64,000 bases of DNA from Orychophragmus violaceus (GCA_030180135.1 CM058232.1:97638630-97702629); one strand, 5' to 3'; counted from the first letter of the stretch, positions 19,130 through 31,212 are shown. Made by a program: numbers and translations. The notes: generated from the sequence alone by a model not told the origin.

Positions 19130-22100
19130 AACGTTGAGGAAAGGACAAGTAGAACTGCGTGTCTGGTATGGAGCAATGGTTACTACATAAGCCGTAGAGA
19201 TTCTCCACTTGTAGGAGCCTTTCAAGCTTGTTTTTTGAATTAAGTAATTGCTACTATGTACCTGCTTTATGCAGAGATGTCTTTCATTTTCTTGTAAGAA
19301 TTTAGATGTTTTTCATTCTGATAAAAGACAAGTTTTGCTCTTTTGATCTTAATGAAATATTATATGGTAGCACCCATTTTTGATAAATGGGTTTTATGTC
19401 TTAAACCAATATACACCAGAATATAACATAAATACCAAACGGTTTAAGTCTGATGACTTGAACTCGATTTTTCCTTAGCATAGTCGTTTTGACCACATAG
19501 AGTGAAGCGGATTCAGAAGTTCCATTGTTATGGGCTTTAGGCTCATTTGATTATAAATCATTTGAGACATGAATTCTACTTACTGGACCAAATGACTAAG
19601 GATTCTTTGGCAGAGCTAAAGAGAAGGGCCAAAGGCTTATTGGGCCTTGCTCATACTGATGTGTGTGGCCCGATGAGCATAAATTCCAAAGAAAATCTTC
19701 AGTACTTCATTAACTTATTGATGGCATCAGTAAGTATGGCTGTGTTCATTTGATGAGACACGAGTATGAATCCTTTGAGGAGTTCCAAAAATGAAGTATA
19801 GAACCGATTTGACAGAAGTATTGAGATCCTTGATTAGATCGCGGAGAAAAATACTTGAGTCAAGAATTGGGTGATCATCTAAGTGAGTGTGAAGTCATAT
19901 CACAGCTCTTTTCTCCTGGAAAACCTAAATGGTGTTTTTGAGAGAACGAATCGGACCTTATTAGATATGCTCCGATTAATGATGAGTCACAGGAATCTTC
20001 CATTAACCTTTTAAAATACGCTCTAAAATGAATATGTTTACGCAAATTAGTTTTCTATCAGAATCAGTTGAAAGACACCACATTGGATGTGGACTGGGTG
20101 ATTTCCAAGTATGTTTTTCTGATTAATTGGGATTGCAAGGTTTGTGTAAGACAGTTGTCAACGAACAAACTTGAACCCAAATCTGATAAGGGCTGCTTCA
20201 CCGGTTGTCCTAGGGAAACCGAGGCTTAGTACTTTTGCAACCAATCCGAGAACAAAGTTTTGTTGTTCGGAACTCTGTTTTTCCAAGAAAACAGTGGGAG
20301 TAAAAGTACAGCTCGAAGAAATTCGAGAAACACAGGAAGCTGTTAAACCTGTTAAGGAAGAGCGGCGGTTGGATCTACAGAGTGCTGTAGGATCTGAACC
20401 TGTGGAGCCTAAAGTTCACTGATCCTGATGGATCCGTCACTAAACCGAGGGTGATTCCTCATGACCGATTGTTGTGATCTGTTGATCATTGAAAAGTGAC
20501 GAGCCTGCGAAATTCAAAGAAGCGAAAGGTGAGCCCCAACTCCAAAAATTAACTAGGAATGTACGTTAGCTTCACCGATCCATTTCTGGATTGAAGCAAA
20601 TAACTTGGAGTTGGAATCTATGTTCTGTTAAAACAGTCAAAAGTTATTGACTTGATCAGGAACATATAGAAACCGTGCGTTTACAAGTAAACTAATGAAA
20701 GCGTAGTTGCAATTCTCACACCTTATGTTTATAACATACTTAATCTCATAAACGACGTTCCGACGTTATAGTCTTGTCAAGATTTGGGTCGGAAGTCAAA
20801 TTTAACGATGGACATGGAAGAAGCCGCGAAAGTTCTTGGAATAAGGATCCATTGAAATGGATTGCAAAGACCAATTGGATCGTGTCAGAATCCTTATGGT
20901 GATAAGGTATTAGACAGTTCAAATGTGCTTGATTCCAAGAATGGCTTCACACCAAAGGTCTTATGGCAATAATCTTAGCAAGATGGAGTGTCTTTGACAC
21001 TGGCTGAGCTAGTATTGATCTTAGCAAGAAGAAGTGTCTTGGACACTGGCTGAGCTAGTATCTATGAGTGTGATTCCTTTTTGCTTATGCACTAGAATCT
21101 ATCATGAATGCCATATTTTGCACTCGTCTAGATGCAACTGACGCATAAAGCATGACGAAAAGATACCAATTTGTTCCAGTAAAAGTCACTGGACAGTTGT
21201 AAAGAATATCCCCATGTGTTTGTGAAACACTAAGGATAGTTCTTGTTCAACTGAGGAAAAAAAAATGATGAATCTGTTATGAGTAGTTAGACGGACAAAG
21301 ATGATTCCCGGTTCCCACCTGGTTATGTCTCTTTGTCTGTGTAGCGGCGCTATCTGTTGAAAACGTCTCCAAGCAGTGGACCGTAGAATAGTGCTTATTA
21401 AAGAATAGCGGTGTGGTTTGTTGGAATGGTCCCAAGCAAGAACACCGCAGCATCTCTCACAACCTAAGCATGGTTTTCGTACTGTTGCTATAGGTACTAG
21501 ATATCTGAAGGCGTGGTCTTGATTCTAGTGGGAGTTATGTTAGTTATGATGTTCAGATAGACATGATATGGTCATGTTTATGAAAACTGACATCAGCATT
21601 ATTTGATTATTGGTTAATTAAATATTGGTCCCAAAGTATTTTATGTTCATTTTATAGGTCATCAAGTTGAGGACTTGATCATGAAACCCTATAAGTAAAA
21701 GATGACATAAATTATGATTGTCCCTAGTCGAGATTGTCAAAGTGGGACACTGACAACCGCGAGAGACTATCTTGTGAGGTGACTGTTGACTAAGTTTCAT
21801 GGAGTCAACGATATGAGTATCACAGTCAGTCACATAGATATATGTTGGTGAACATATGATCGGACATGACCCGCTAATGAGAACTCTACAGGATAGTTAT
21901 ATATGTGTCATGAGAGTTCCTCATTACGACTATAGAGTATAGTCCTTAGACTTAAGTTCATCATGCTTTCTAGCATATGAATTGGTACACTTTGACCTTG
22001 TCAAACGTCGATCCGTAAATGGCGGCTATAAAGGCATTGCTTAGGTGTATCATGAAGTATGTGTAGAAACAGGGATGGAACAAGAAGGGATTTGTCCCTC

Positions 22101-22321
22101 CTATATAACAGGAGATAAATATCTCATGGCCCATCGAAGATTTGATACTGAGAAAATGCATGGCCGTGCTCAAACGAGGTGATTGTCAGTCGTTTGTTTT
22201 ATCAGTATAGATCAGGAGTTCGATGAACATGATGTTGGCTATAATAAGGATGACACAGTTCCTTGCCTTATGCCATATCGAGATATAGCGATAAGGGATT
22301 ATGGGAATAGATGATTCCAGT
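19130..22321 (+). pseudogene. Decayed pol of Copia A
   Basis: Collinear remnants can be read in shifting frames: pre-integrase/integrase 'GLLGLAHTDVCGPMS' near 19630-19680; 'SFEEFQ' and 'SECEVISQLFSPGKPKW' to 19990; 'RTNRTLLDMLRLMMSHRNLP' near 19950-20010; RT 'AILTPYVYNILNLINDVPTL' near 20710-20780, where the catalytic YVDD has become YVYN; and RNase H-like 'SIMNAIFCTRLDAT' near 21100. Many stop codons and deletions. The last kilobase (about 21340-22330) has no recognisable domain. Confidence 0.75.
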
Positions 22322-22334
22322 ACAAGTGGGAGAT
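22322..22334 (+). other. Copia A polypurine tract
   Basis: ACAAGTGGGAGAT abuts the 3' LTR. The identical tract is at 49507-49519 in Copia B. Confidence 0.8.
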
Positions 22335-23058
22335 TGTTGGGATTGTGTCCTGAAATCACATTGTACTTACTCTAAAGATAGTTGTATTGTCGAGATCGGA
22401 CAATTCGTGTGATACTGGGTAGTCATAATGTTTTGCTAGAAACCGCTTATGACAAATGAGTTGTAACTCATTTCTAGTATCGTGTGAACCTACAGGGTCA
22501 CACACCTAAGCAAGCTGGATACACTTAGTATGGGATTGATCATTGGTATATGATCCGATCAATGTGTATTGGATACGCATTGAATTGAGTTTAGAAGAGT
22601 TGTGTCGATCGATGCAATGAGTGTGTCGATCGACGCAGGTTTTCGAAAGGGTGTGTCGATCGATACAGTAAGTGTATCGATCGATGCACATTGGGCTTCG
22701 AGACTTAAGTTTCGAGTTAATGACTTAAACGAGTCGGGTTTGATCCCAGGTCGTTTCAGTCATCCCATGTCGATATATAATGACTTATATGATCGACTTG
22801 AGCCCTAGCCGTGAGTGTTGCTTCTCAGAGAGAAAGCAGAGACACAGAAACTCACAAGATCCACAGGAGATCCGATTCCCGGCACTAGCATCCCGGCGGA
22901 TTCCAGCTTGTGTGCGTGTGGACTACGATAGAGGCGCAGCGATTGAGGCGCTCTAGATCTCGTTGACCTGCTCCAATTTCCGCTGCCAATCTCCAGGTAA
23001 ACACGAGGTCAGTTCTTAGATTCAATTACCTAGACCCTGGATCCTAGGGAATACAACA
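22335..23058 (+). repeat. Copia A 3' LTR
   Basis: 724 bp, ending CAACA and followed by the TSD GTATC. Two palindrome pairs at 22602-22687 with the same 21-bp spacings as in the 5' LTR. Confidence 0.92.
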
Positions 23059-24170
23059 GTATCCTTGTTTACGTAGGCAAAGTGATGCCTTACGAACGCT
23101 CTTGTTAGGTCTGAGAAGTCGTTAATCAATTTAGGCGGTAGCCGAGAAAACCAGGTTAGTGCATCTCCTTCTAGGGTTTCAGCAAATAATTGACAAAAAC
23201 CGATGTTGCGTTCTCTGGATGACAAGAACCGCGCTTTAGCTGCCATGATCTTGAAAGTCGTTAGGTGAGTGGCGGGATCCTTCGTCCCATTGTACATCGG
23301 CAGACTGATCTTTTCTTTCTGGCGTATATATGTATCTGTGATGCGCGACGTGAAAGGTGTCCTCTGAGTTTCCTCGATGATCCGGTCAATCTCGGGAGCG
23401 GATCCTTTGACGCTGTGAATCTCGCCCTTTAATTCTTTTAGGGTATCTCTGAGCTCGATCAGCTGCTTCTCAACTTGGTTACGGCTCGCTCCGCGAATAG
23501 GCGTCTCATGAGCCTCCTCGTGGGATGTACCTCGCTCGTGGCGATGGTTATCATGGTGCGAGTCGTTCTCATGTCGCGAATTACGTCTATGCTGTGAGCC
23601 TCGGTCGTGTCGTGTTTCATAATCAGCACGCTCATCCTTGTCGGGTGAGTATCTTTCTTCGTACCAGTCGTCTCGCTTTTGGCGTGAACTCCGCTCATGC
23701 TTATCCCCATCATCGCGTTCTCGGCGTGAGTTTCTCTTGGGCTCACCGTCTTGGCTTTGTTCTTGATGGTCTCCTTCAGGTGTATCATAGATTAGTCATC
23801 TGGCGACTTTATCTTTTACCTTTGGAGGCACCTCTCGTTTGGATTTCCTTGACTGTTGGTCCGAACGGATTCGATCTTGTTCTGACTGCAACAGGTCAAT
23901 TCTTTCCGAAAACTCTTTGATTAAATCGTTCTGCGAATCGATTTTGGCTATCAAAGTGGCCAGAACTTCGTCTCTTTCGACTTGTTCTGATGTTTTGTCG
24001 AGTGACGGGATACGTTTACCGACGTCTCAACCCTTCTTTGACTTAGCGTCTCGCGGTTGTTTGCCGTTGAGTGCCGCGTTGTCATCTTCGTGATCACTCA
24101 GATCGTAATCACTTCCTTCGGTTTCAACCCTTGGGTTTTCTAGATCTATCTCGTTGTTACTTCCAGGCAT
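23059..24170 (-). pseudogene. Tat-type element: N-terminal part of Gag
   Basis: Starts at the ATG at 24170 ('MPGSNNEIDLENPRVETEG'). It runs through an acidic region, a heptad-like stretch, and a long Arg/His/Asp-rich hydrophilic region, then the capsid core 'SLPMYNGTKDPATHLTTFK' and 'ETLEGDALTWFSRLPPKLIN'. A TGA near 23793 and other lesions interrupt it. It continues past Copia A at 15908. Confidence 0.75.
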
Positions 24171-24195
24171 CTCGTTCAGAAATTTCTCTTAGAAA

Positions 24196-24213
24196 TCCCC
24201 ACAGTCGGCGCCA
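24196..24213 (-). other. Tat-type element primer binding site
   Basis: The plus strand reads TCCCCACAGTCGGCGCCA, shaped like a tRNA 3' end with CCA, two bases from the LTR. I do not assign the tRNA with confidence. Confidence 0.7.
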
Positions 24214-24215
24214 AT

Positions 24216-24769
24216 TTTAAGATCTCAACTCGGTCTATCCGGAGATAACAAGAGTTTTAGGATTTTTCTTAAGGGATTCTAAAAGAGGATTTAAGAACAC
24301 CGTGCGGATATGGAAATTAGGGTTTCGCTTTAGGTTTCCGAGATGGAATAAAACGGCGTAGAAGAATGTTTAAGTCGCCGGAGAGAGATTAGGTCAAAGT
24401 TGATTTGCTAAGTCTCTCAGGCAAAAAGTATTATGAAAAGCATATTCTTTATTGAATAACGAGGTTCCCTTTTATAGGGTTTACAAAGTCGGTTTAATCA
24501 TCTAAAAGGAAATTAAGATAAATACGAACTTTTCCTAATATCTCGGCATCGAATATCGGGATATTTTCCTTATCTGAATGCCGCAATATCTCATGCCGAT
24601 TTATCTTTAAATGATTCTCATCCTTCCGAAACCCTAGATGTAAGCCGGCCGAACCGGGTCGGGTTTAACCATGTTTTACCGACTTGGGCTCTAGACCGTC
24701 TTTCCACTCTGGGCCAACCTAAATTCCTGAATAGGCCTTTTAAGGAAAGTGCTAACCTTGACTCCAACA
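24216..24769 (-). repeat. 5' LTR of the Tat-type element
   Basis: Matches 1077-1628. It ends ACTCCAACA and is followed by CCATT. Confidence 0.88.
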
Positions 24770-24774
24770 CCATT

Positions 24775-25469
24775 CTCAAGACAATACAATGAATAATTTC
24801 ACATTTCACTTCAACATTGCTCTACAAAACACTTGTGGATGATGACTTGATGAGTGCCAAAGATAAGCAAATTTTGCAAGATCAAACGCAGACATGTTTG
24901 TGGAACATCAGCGAGGTAGTTATCCATCATTTACACTGTATAAAAACATTCAAGACTTGCTAACAAATAATGAACAAATGTTTGGTTGAATACGAGGTAA
25001 TCACGGGTGAGCAGAACTAGAACATCAAAACCAAAGTCTCACAACAAGTCCACCAATATCTCTTCCCTTCTACTTGAATGTTTGCAGAAGATCATATTTA
25101 TATGATATCATCTAGTTCAATTGCCGGACTGATAGATGCCTTGATGATCAGCTCATATGCCTGTGCACATCCTTCCTTGAGTTCTATCCATTAAGATAGG
25201 TTCGTATCAATTGGCCTCAAACTTATAACAGCCAGGCAAAGCAACACCAATCAGCAATCAATGAGAAGAAAACATCAGTGTTAATATAATGTCACTAGAA
25301 ACCTCCTACCGATATAAAAATTAAGAATGAGCCCGTCAGATATCAAACAAATAATATAGAGATTTCTTTTCTGTCAAGCAACAGTAACACCATAAAGAAA
25401 GAATCGTATTCATAAGTTGTCTTGTTTCGCAAGTTAGTTATAGACGCCAAAGAGCTTCACCGTCTTCTA
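24775..25469. other. Non-coding flank downstream of the RRM gene
   Basis: No intact gene. On the minus strand, 25182-25101 reads 'LKEGCAQAYELIIKASISPA' ending in 'DDII' and a stop just after an AG, which looks like a possible last exon of an unidentified host gene. The stretch may include the 3' UTR of the RRM gene. Confidence 0.35.
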
Positions 25470-25626
25470 TCAGTCTTTGTCCGAGAATGTAATCTTCTTA
25501 CCGCAGAAGATTGCCTGCTGTTTCTCCAGATTCGATTGGTTCGGTAAACCAAAGCCTTTTCGTCGAAGGTTGTCTTCATACCTGAATATATCAAAAAACC
25601 TTTGTCATATGTCCATGTACACCAAA

Positions 25627-26539
25627 CACTACAAGAAAACAAGGGAAAAAGTGACGAAAAAACTGACGGATTTTAATCCGTCAGTTTTTAATGACGGAAA
25701 ACCGACGGATTAATGACGGATTATAATCCGTCGGTTTTCTGTCACTAAAAACTGACGGATTCCGTCATTAATCCGTCGGTTTTCTGTCACTAAAAACTGA
25801 CGGATTCGGTTTCCATCAGTTTTTTAGTGACGGAAAACGGACGGATTATAATCCGTCATTAATCCGTCGGTTTTCCGTCATTAATCCATCATTTTTTCTA
25901 TCCGTTAATATTCCCGTTGCAATCTGAACGTTATGATTTCAAAAGAACCGACGGAAAACTGACAGAACGGCTATTTCTGTCGGTTTTCCATCGGTTTTCC
26001 GTCAATTTTAAAATTTTATATATATTTCATTTCTCATTCTTCACACTTCGCAAATCTTTCACTTATATCCCTCTCTCTTCCTCTCACTCGAAAACGTTTT
26101 CCGTCGGTTTTTGAATCCGTCGGTTTTCCGTCGGTTTTTGAATTCGTCGGTTTTTGTATCCGTCGGTTTTCTGTCTGTTTTTGAATCCGTCGATTTTTGT
26201 ATCTGTCGCTTTTCTGTTAGTTTTGGAAGTTCCGTCGATCTTCCGTCATTTTTAGAAACCGTCAGTTTTCCGTCGGTTTTTTAAACCGTCGGTTTTCCGT
26301 CAGTTTAAAATTCTAATGGATCAACCGTCGGTTTTGGTTCCGTCGGTTTTTCGTCAGTAATTACCGACGGATTTTGTTTGTCCGAATACCGTCGGTAATT
26401 TATGACGGAAAACTGACGGATTTAAAAAACCGGCGAATTATAACTGACGGATTTTTTCCGTTATTTTTCCGTCGGTTATAGCCAAAACTGACGGGAAAAT
26501 GACGAATTTTCCGTCATTTTGAGCTTTTTTCTTGTAGTG
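25627..26539. mobile_element. Non-autonomous CACTA element 1 (913 bp)
   Basis: Begins CACTACAAGAAAA and ends TTTTTTCTTGTAGTG, inverted termini of the En/Spm (CACTA) superfamily, with the 3-bp TSD AAA. The interior is packed with CCGTCGGTTTT/AAAACCGACGG in both orientations (subterminal repeats). No transposase. It sits in the last intron of the RRM gene; removing it restores the ACACCAAAAACTTCACCC context seen in paralogous introns at 27430 and 36375. Confidence 0.9.
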
Positions 26540-28129
26540 AAAAACTTCACCCAAATGTGCTCTTGATAACAAAACTCAAAAATAAAATAGTTAAATCCTA
26601 CCAAAACTGCTCTGCAAGGTTGTGCCTATTTAAAAAACATAATAGAGTTAATCTTCTGTTATAACATCAAAACTATAGCATTAAGTTAGAGAAACCAGTT
26701 GACACAAAAAAAAAAAAAAAAGTTAGAGAAACCAAACTTCATATGGAAAATAAATTTACTTGGGTCGGAAAGGGTATGGAGCTGTCTCAGCCATGTTAAC
26801 ATAAAGCCCAGCACCTTTCTTCTCTTGCACCGCCTACAATATAAAAGATAAAATCAGCAATCGCAGTACATTCTTCTCTTGTATATTTTTCATCATAACT
26901 CATAAGTATACACTAGTCTCACCTTCTTTGCTTGGTTAGCAGAAGCAAACTCAACAAAGCAACAGCCCACAAACTCACCCATGTGGTCTACAATATATCG
27001 AACCCGAACAACTTCTCCAACATCTTTGAAGATATTGGTGCTGTAAAATAAAGGATACAATATTCTTCATGAAAAACTTGCTCCACGAACGAAGAGGATA
27101 TTAAAGGTGCTACTTACATCTTTTTTATGCAATAAAATTTGTCTTCTTTCATAGAGAGATTGGCAACAAAGACAGTCTTTTTTTCTCGAGTTAACTTCCT
27201 GAATTTAATAGCCAAGTATGTTAGCAAGACTCATTCCCAGAATAATTCATCTTTCGACTTTTTGGCAACAGTAATTCTTCTGATCTTAACATATTTAAGA
27301 ACAAGTACCTCAACAAAATCGGGAGTTTCATCAAGTCTTTCCACTGCTGCATCTTCTTCTATCATAAGGCTTTTTCGTCTAGGGTAGTTGTGCCTGGAAT
27401 ATCAAAAACACTTGTGATCTCTCCATGTATACCACAAACTTCACCCAATGTGCTCTTGATAACAAACTCAAGCTTCAAATCGTTAAATCTCTTACCAAAC
27501 TTTGTGATCTATGCAATGCCTAATTAACAAAAATAATAGTATTAGTGTTCTGTTATAGCATCAAAACGCTAGCAATAAGTTGCAACATAACAAATCTACA
27601 TAGCATGGAATATAAATTTACTTGGATTGTATAGGGTATTGAGCTGCCCTGACAACATCAAGAAAAATCTCTTGATTGTGCAAATATTCACCGTTCTTTT
27701 CAAGTGCCTAAAGAATAAAAGATTTAGTCATCAATCTTGCTTTCAAATAACTACTTATATCACTACAAGAAATCGGAGTATTAATAGCAGTAGAAGATAG
27801 CGTTCTATGTCTTTCTGCTATAGTTTATATACCCCTCACTTTTAGATAGCGTTTGTTAAAATACAAACGCTATGTTTGGTGATCCGATTTTAGTTATACA
27901 AACGCTTTTTAGAAACATAGTATACATAGCACTTTTTTAGTTTTAAAACGCTATGAATAATCGAAGCGGAAAAATAATTCATTTTCCCGCTTAACACTTA
28001 GCGAAAAACAAGCGCCTTATATTTTCAGATTCCCTCTAACATAATTATTTCCCTTCCTCTTTTTTCTCTCAAACAAAATAGGGTTTCTTTTCACCTCTTC
28101 CCATTTCCTCTCTCACGCCGTCATCTTAT

Positions 28130-28600
28130 ATCCTCCCTAAACCCTAAACACTAAAACATTAATTATATATCCTAAACACAAACCCTAAACCCTAAACTTT
28201 TAATATTTAATTATAAACATTAAATTTTTAAATTTTAAAACCTTAACTGTATACCCTAAACACAAACCTAAACCCTAAAATTCTAAACATTTAATCATAC
28301 ACAAAATCTTAAATTCTAAACCCTACACTTCTAACCCTAAACCCTAAACACTAAAACATTAATTATATACCCTAAACACAAAGCCTAAACCCTAAAATTT
28401 TAATATTTAATCATAAACACCAAAATTTTAAATTCTAAAACTTTTAACTCTATACCCTAAACACAAACCTAAACCCTAAACCCTTAAACCCTTAAACCCT
28501 ACACTTCTAACCCTAAACCCTAAACACTAAAACATTAATTCTATATCCTAAACACAAACCTAAACTTCTTAAACCTATATTCTAATATAGGGTCTAGGGT
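28130..28600. repeat. Degenerate telomere-like repeats inside CACTA element 2
   Basis: Repeated CCCTAAACCCTAAA and CCCTAAACACAAACC phrases in blocks of roughly 100-150 bp, interrupted by AT-rich sequence. The periodicity is irregular, so this is not a clean telomere array. Confidence 0.75.
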
Positions 28601-29109
28601 TTAGGGTATTGGAATATAAAATTTAGGATTACAAACATAATCCATTTTGAACTATAAAAATTATAATCCATTTGTAAATCAAAAACTTAATTATTAAATC
28701 CTAAATTATGAACTATAACCCTTAATTTTTATTCTCAAATATATTATGAATCCTAAGTCTTCCATCTCAAATTCAAAAACCCCTAATCATGAACACTAAA
28801 AATTTAGTTAAGGTATATATAGGGTTTAGGATGTGATATAAAAATATATCAAGTATAAAATATTTAACCTCATACCTGAATTTAAACTCTTAAAATATAA
28901 TATTTACTTAGTTTTTTCCAAATAGTTCTTAACATATAACATTTACTTACTAATTTGTCATTGGCTAATATTCTATCACATGGATAACACTCTAAGCCAT
29001 TAGATTCCATCTATTGTTTAATCTCAGCCATCCATTTCTCTTAACCCTAATTAATTATGTGTCTCATCTTCTTCCTTCCTTCATCTCAACAGCCGTAACA
29101 CCTCCCCAT

Positions 29110-29720
29110 TTTTTTTGTATCAACATTTCCTTTCAGATATAGAAAGCTCATCTCTTCATTATGTTTTATCTCTTCACGCTCTCATCATCTCTTCGTCTCC
29201 GTTTTGGCGGTGGCTCTGCAGCGACGGTTATGACTCGGACGAAGACGAATCGGACGAAGACAAATCAAGCTTCCTCTCTTCACGATCTCGTCGCCGGAGC
29301 TTCAGCGAGAGAGACGAAGACGGGCACGTTCTCCTCCCCTGCCAGCACATCCTCTCCACCGTCTCTTCGCGGTGGCTCTGCCCTGCGCTTGGCCTAGGTC
29401 ACGGTGGTTGCGAGATCTGCAGGTCGGGTATGTCTCTTCGTCTCCGTTTTGGCGGTGGCTCTGCAGCGACGGTTATGACTCTTCGTCTTCGATCTCCCTC
29501 CTCCGACTTCTCAACGTTTTCTGGCTCTTCTTGCGTCGATTTCATGGCCTCCGCCGGTGTATCTCGGGTTCCCTGCTTCTATTAGTCGGTCTTGGCCTCT
29601 GCTAGCCCAGGTTCTCTGCTTCATTGATTTCATGGCCTCCGCCGTGTTATTCTTCCTGGGAAGAAGAGGAAGCAGACGCAGCCACCGCGTTGAAGACGGA
29701 GTCGTCAGATCTGCATTTTT
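29110..29720 (+). other. GC-richer coding-like block in CACTA element 2
   Basis: A plus-strand frame (29115-29585) is Ser/Arg/Asp-rich. A segment near 29190-29240 starting CGTCTCCGTTTTGGCGGTGG recurs near 29433-29480. No domain recognised. Base composition differs from the AT-rich remainder, which suggests captured host DNA, but I cannot name the source. Confidence 0.4.
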
Positions 29721-30712
29721 TAATTCATTTTTTTTTATGTTTTGTTTAATAATTTATTGTTTTAGTTAAATATTTTATTATATTTTGTAAATTGTTTAAA
29801 TTAATAAAATATCTTCATTTTATTAGTCTTCAAAGTTTTTTATTTTATATATTCAGAAAATAATAATTTATAAATCCAAAATCTATATATAATCAAAAAT
29901 CTATATATATAATAAATAATAACAAAAATAAAATGCTATTGTATATAATATAATAGCAAAACATTAAGCGCTATTGTAAATAACTCTATTGTAGCATAAC
30001 GAAAAAACGTTATATAAAGTGCCTGATCTATTATAACGGGGGCAGATAGAGCGTTTACTAAACCGCTATAATAGTGATATATAGCGTTTTTCGGGTGCTA
30101 TATATACTCCAATTTCTTGTAGTGTATAATCTTCATCATAAAACTTTTCAAATGACTACTAAAATAAATAATTTTCAGTGTTACTATAAACAACTTACGC
30201 ACCATCGCTGCTTCGTTAGCAGAAGCAAACTCAACAAAGCCAAAAGTTACATGCGTGATCTTGGAGTCTACAATAAGTCGAACATGAACAACTTCTCCAA
30301 CATCTTTGAAGAAATTGATGCTGTAAAAATGGAGGGTAAATTATCAGCCATGAAAAAAATTGCACCGAGAACATAAGTGGTAATTTAAGGTCCTATTTAC
30401 ATATCTGATATTTTAGTTTGGCCCGACAAACGAGCAACAAAGAGCGTCTTATTTCTTACAGTGGCAACTTCCTGAATTTAACAGCCAACTAAGTCAGCAC
30501 AACTCTAAGGAGAAAATGACTTAAATCAACCGAATTAACCGAACCGAACTGAATTATAATTCGGTTAATTTCATTTTTTTTTTTGAAAAACCGAACGGAT
30601 CCGAAGAACCGAACTCCCAGTCTTAATTCTTATATTAAACGCTAATTGTTTCTTCTGAGTGCGACATATTTTGAAGATTATAAGAAGGTACCTCAGCAGA
30701 ACATGGAGTTTC

Positions 30713-31059
30713 TGTTAGAATTTCAGAGTATGAAAGAATAATTAAGTGAGAATGGAAGATTAGAAGAGTTTTGAGAGAGCAAGAACAAGAGAGATTAAGC
30801 TTTAGGGAAGAATAAAATCTCAAAGTTAAAGTATCATAAGTGTTTACAAGAGTATATATATGCTATACAACTAGGGCAACAAACAGAAACCATGTCGCCG
30901 ACACCATCGGTAACACATGAAGTTCAGAGTCTTCTTTAGCGTCTATGTCGCCGACACCTTCGGCAACACATGAAGTTCAGAATCTTCTTTAGCGTCTATG
31001 TCGCCGACACCGTCGGCAACACATGAAGTTCAGAATCAATATTTATCTCATGATCAATA
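30713..31059 (-). repeat. Copia C 3' LTR
   Basis: 347 bp. On the sense strand it carries three tandem 53-bp units (ATGTCGCCGACACC... on the plus strand, at 30892, 30945 and 30998), then a TATATATA box (30853-30860). This is the order expected for U3 enhancer repeats followed by a core promoter. Confidence 0.9.
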
Positions 31060-31070
31060 CTCCCCCTCAA
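31060..31070 (-). other. Copia C polypurine tract
   Basis: Minus strand reads TTGAGGGGGAG next to the 3' LTR. Confidence 0.8.
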
Positions 31071-31212
31071 GCTTAGACTTTGGAATCACCCTAAAAGGCT
31101 AAGCTTGGAATGATCATGGCAACACCTCATTAAAAACCTTGATGTGAAAAACCACGTGGGACAAAACCACATCAAGGGAAAAAGAGTATGCTGCACATGA
31201 ATCAGGAGAGTT

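Larger units (their letters stand above)
15914..23058 (+). mobile_element. Copia A: non-autonomous Ty1/copia element retaining gag
   Basis: LTRs of 724 bp each (15914-16637 and 22335-23058), a methionine-tRNA-type primer site, a palindrome-rich leader, an open gag frame and a collinear but decayed pol, then a purine tract. The TSD is GTATC. It is inserted in the gag of the Tat-type element. Copia B at 43322 is a diverged sister with the same pol decay. Confidence 0.92.
1077..24769 (-). mobile_element. Tat-type Ty3/gypsy LTR retrotransposon, internally deleted and twice invaded
   Basis: LTRs at 1077-1628 and 24216-24769 are flanked by CCATT. Sense is the minus strand: primer site 24213-24196, gag 24170 to 15302, protease 15256-14540, RT 14461-14078 continuing at 4362, truncated RNase H to about 3490, then an antisense ORF on the plus strand. 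Integrase is absent. The RNase H frame breaks off at about 3490, directly against the tail of the antisense ORF. The YIDDM RT motif, the C-x2-H-x4-H-x4-C knuckle in gag and the antisense ORF point to the Tat lineage (family knowledge). The Athila-like element (4363-14077) and Copia A (15914-23058) are nested inside it. Confidence 0.88.
27761..30124. mobile_element. Non-autonomous CACTA element 2 (2364 bp)
   Basis: Inverted termini CACTACAAGAAATCGGAGTA / TACTCCAATTTCTTGTAGTG and TSD TAT. Subterminal regions are rich in AGCGTTT/AAACGCT motifs. The interior has an array of CCCTAAACCCTAAA-like repeats (about 28130-28600), an AT-rich section, and a GC-richer block at 29110-29720 that resembles captured gene sequence. 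No transposase frame. It lies in an intron of the third RRM unit. Confidence 0.88.

Noticed and set aside
19547..20422. Short plus-strand frames in Copia A treated as separate genes
   Set aside because: They are pieces of the decayed integrase and RT of one former pol.
1077..24769. Two separate Tat elements, one ending at 4362 and one starting at 14078
   Set aside because: The RT frame and the GAATG duplication join exactly across the Athila insertion, and the outer CCATT duplication matches, so it is one element.
28130..28600. True interstitial telomere
   Set aside because: Repeats are irregular and lie inside a CACTA element with a TSD, so they moved in with it.
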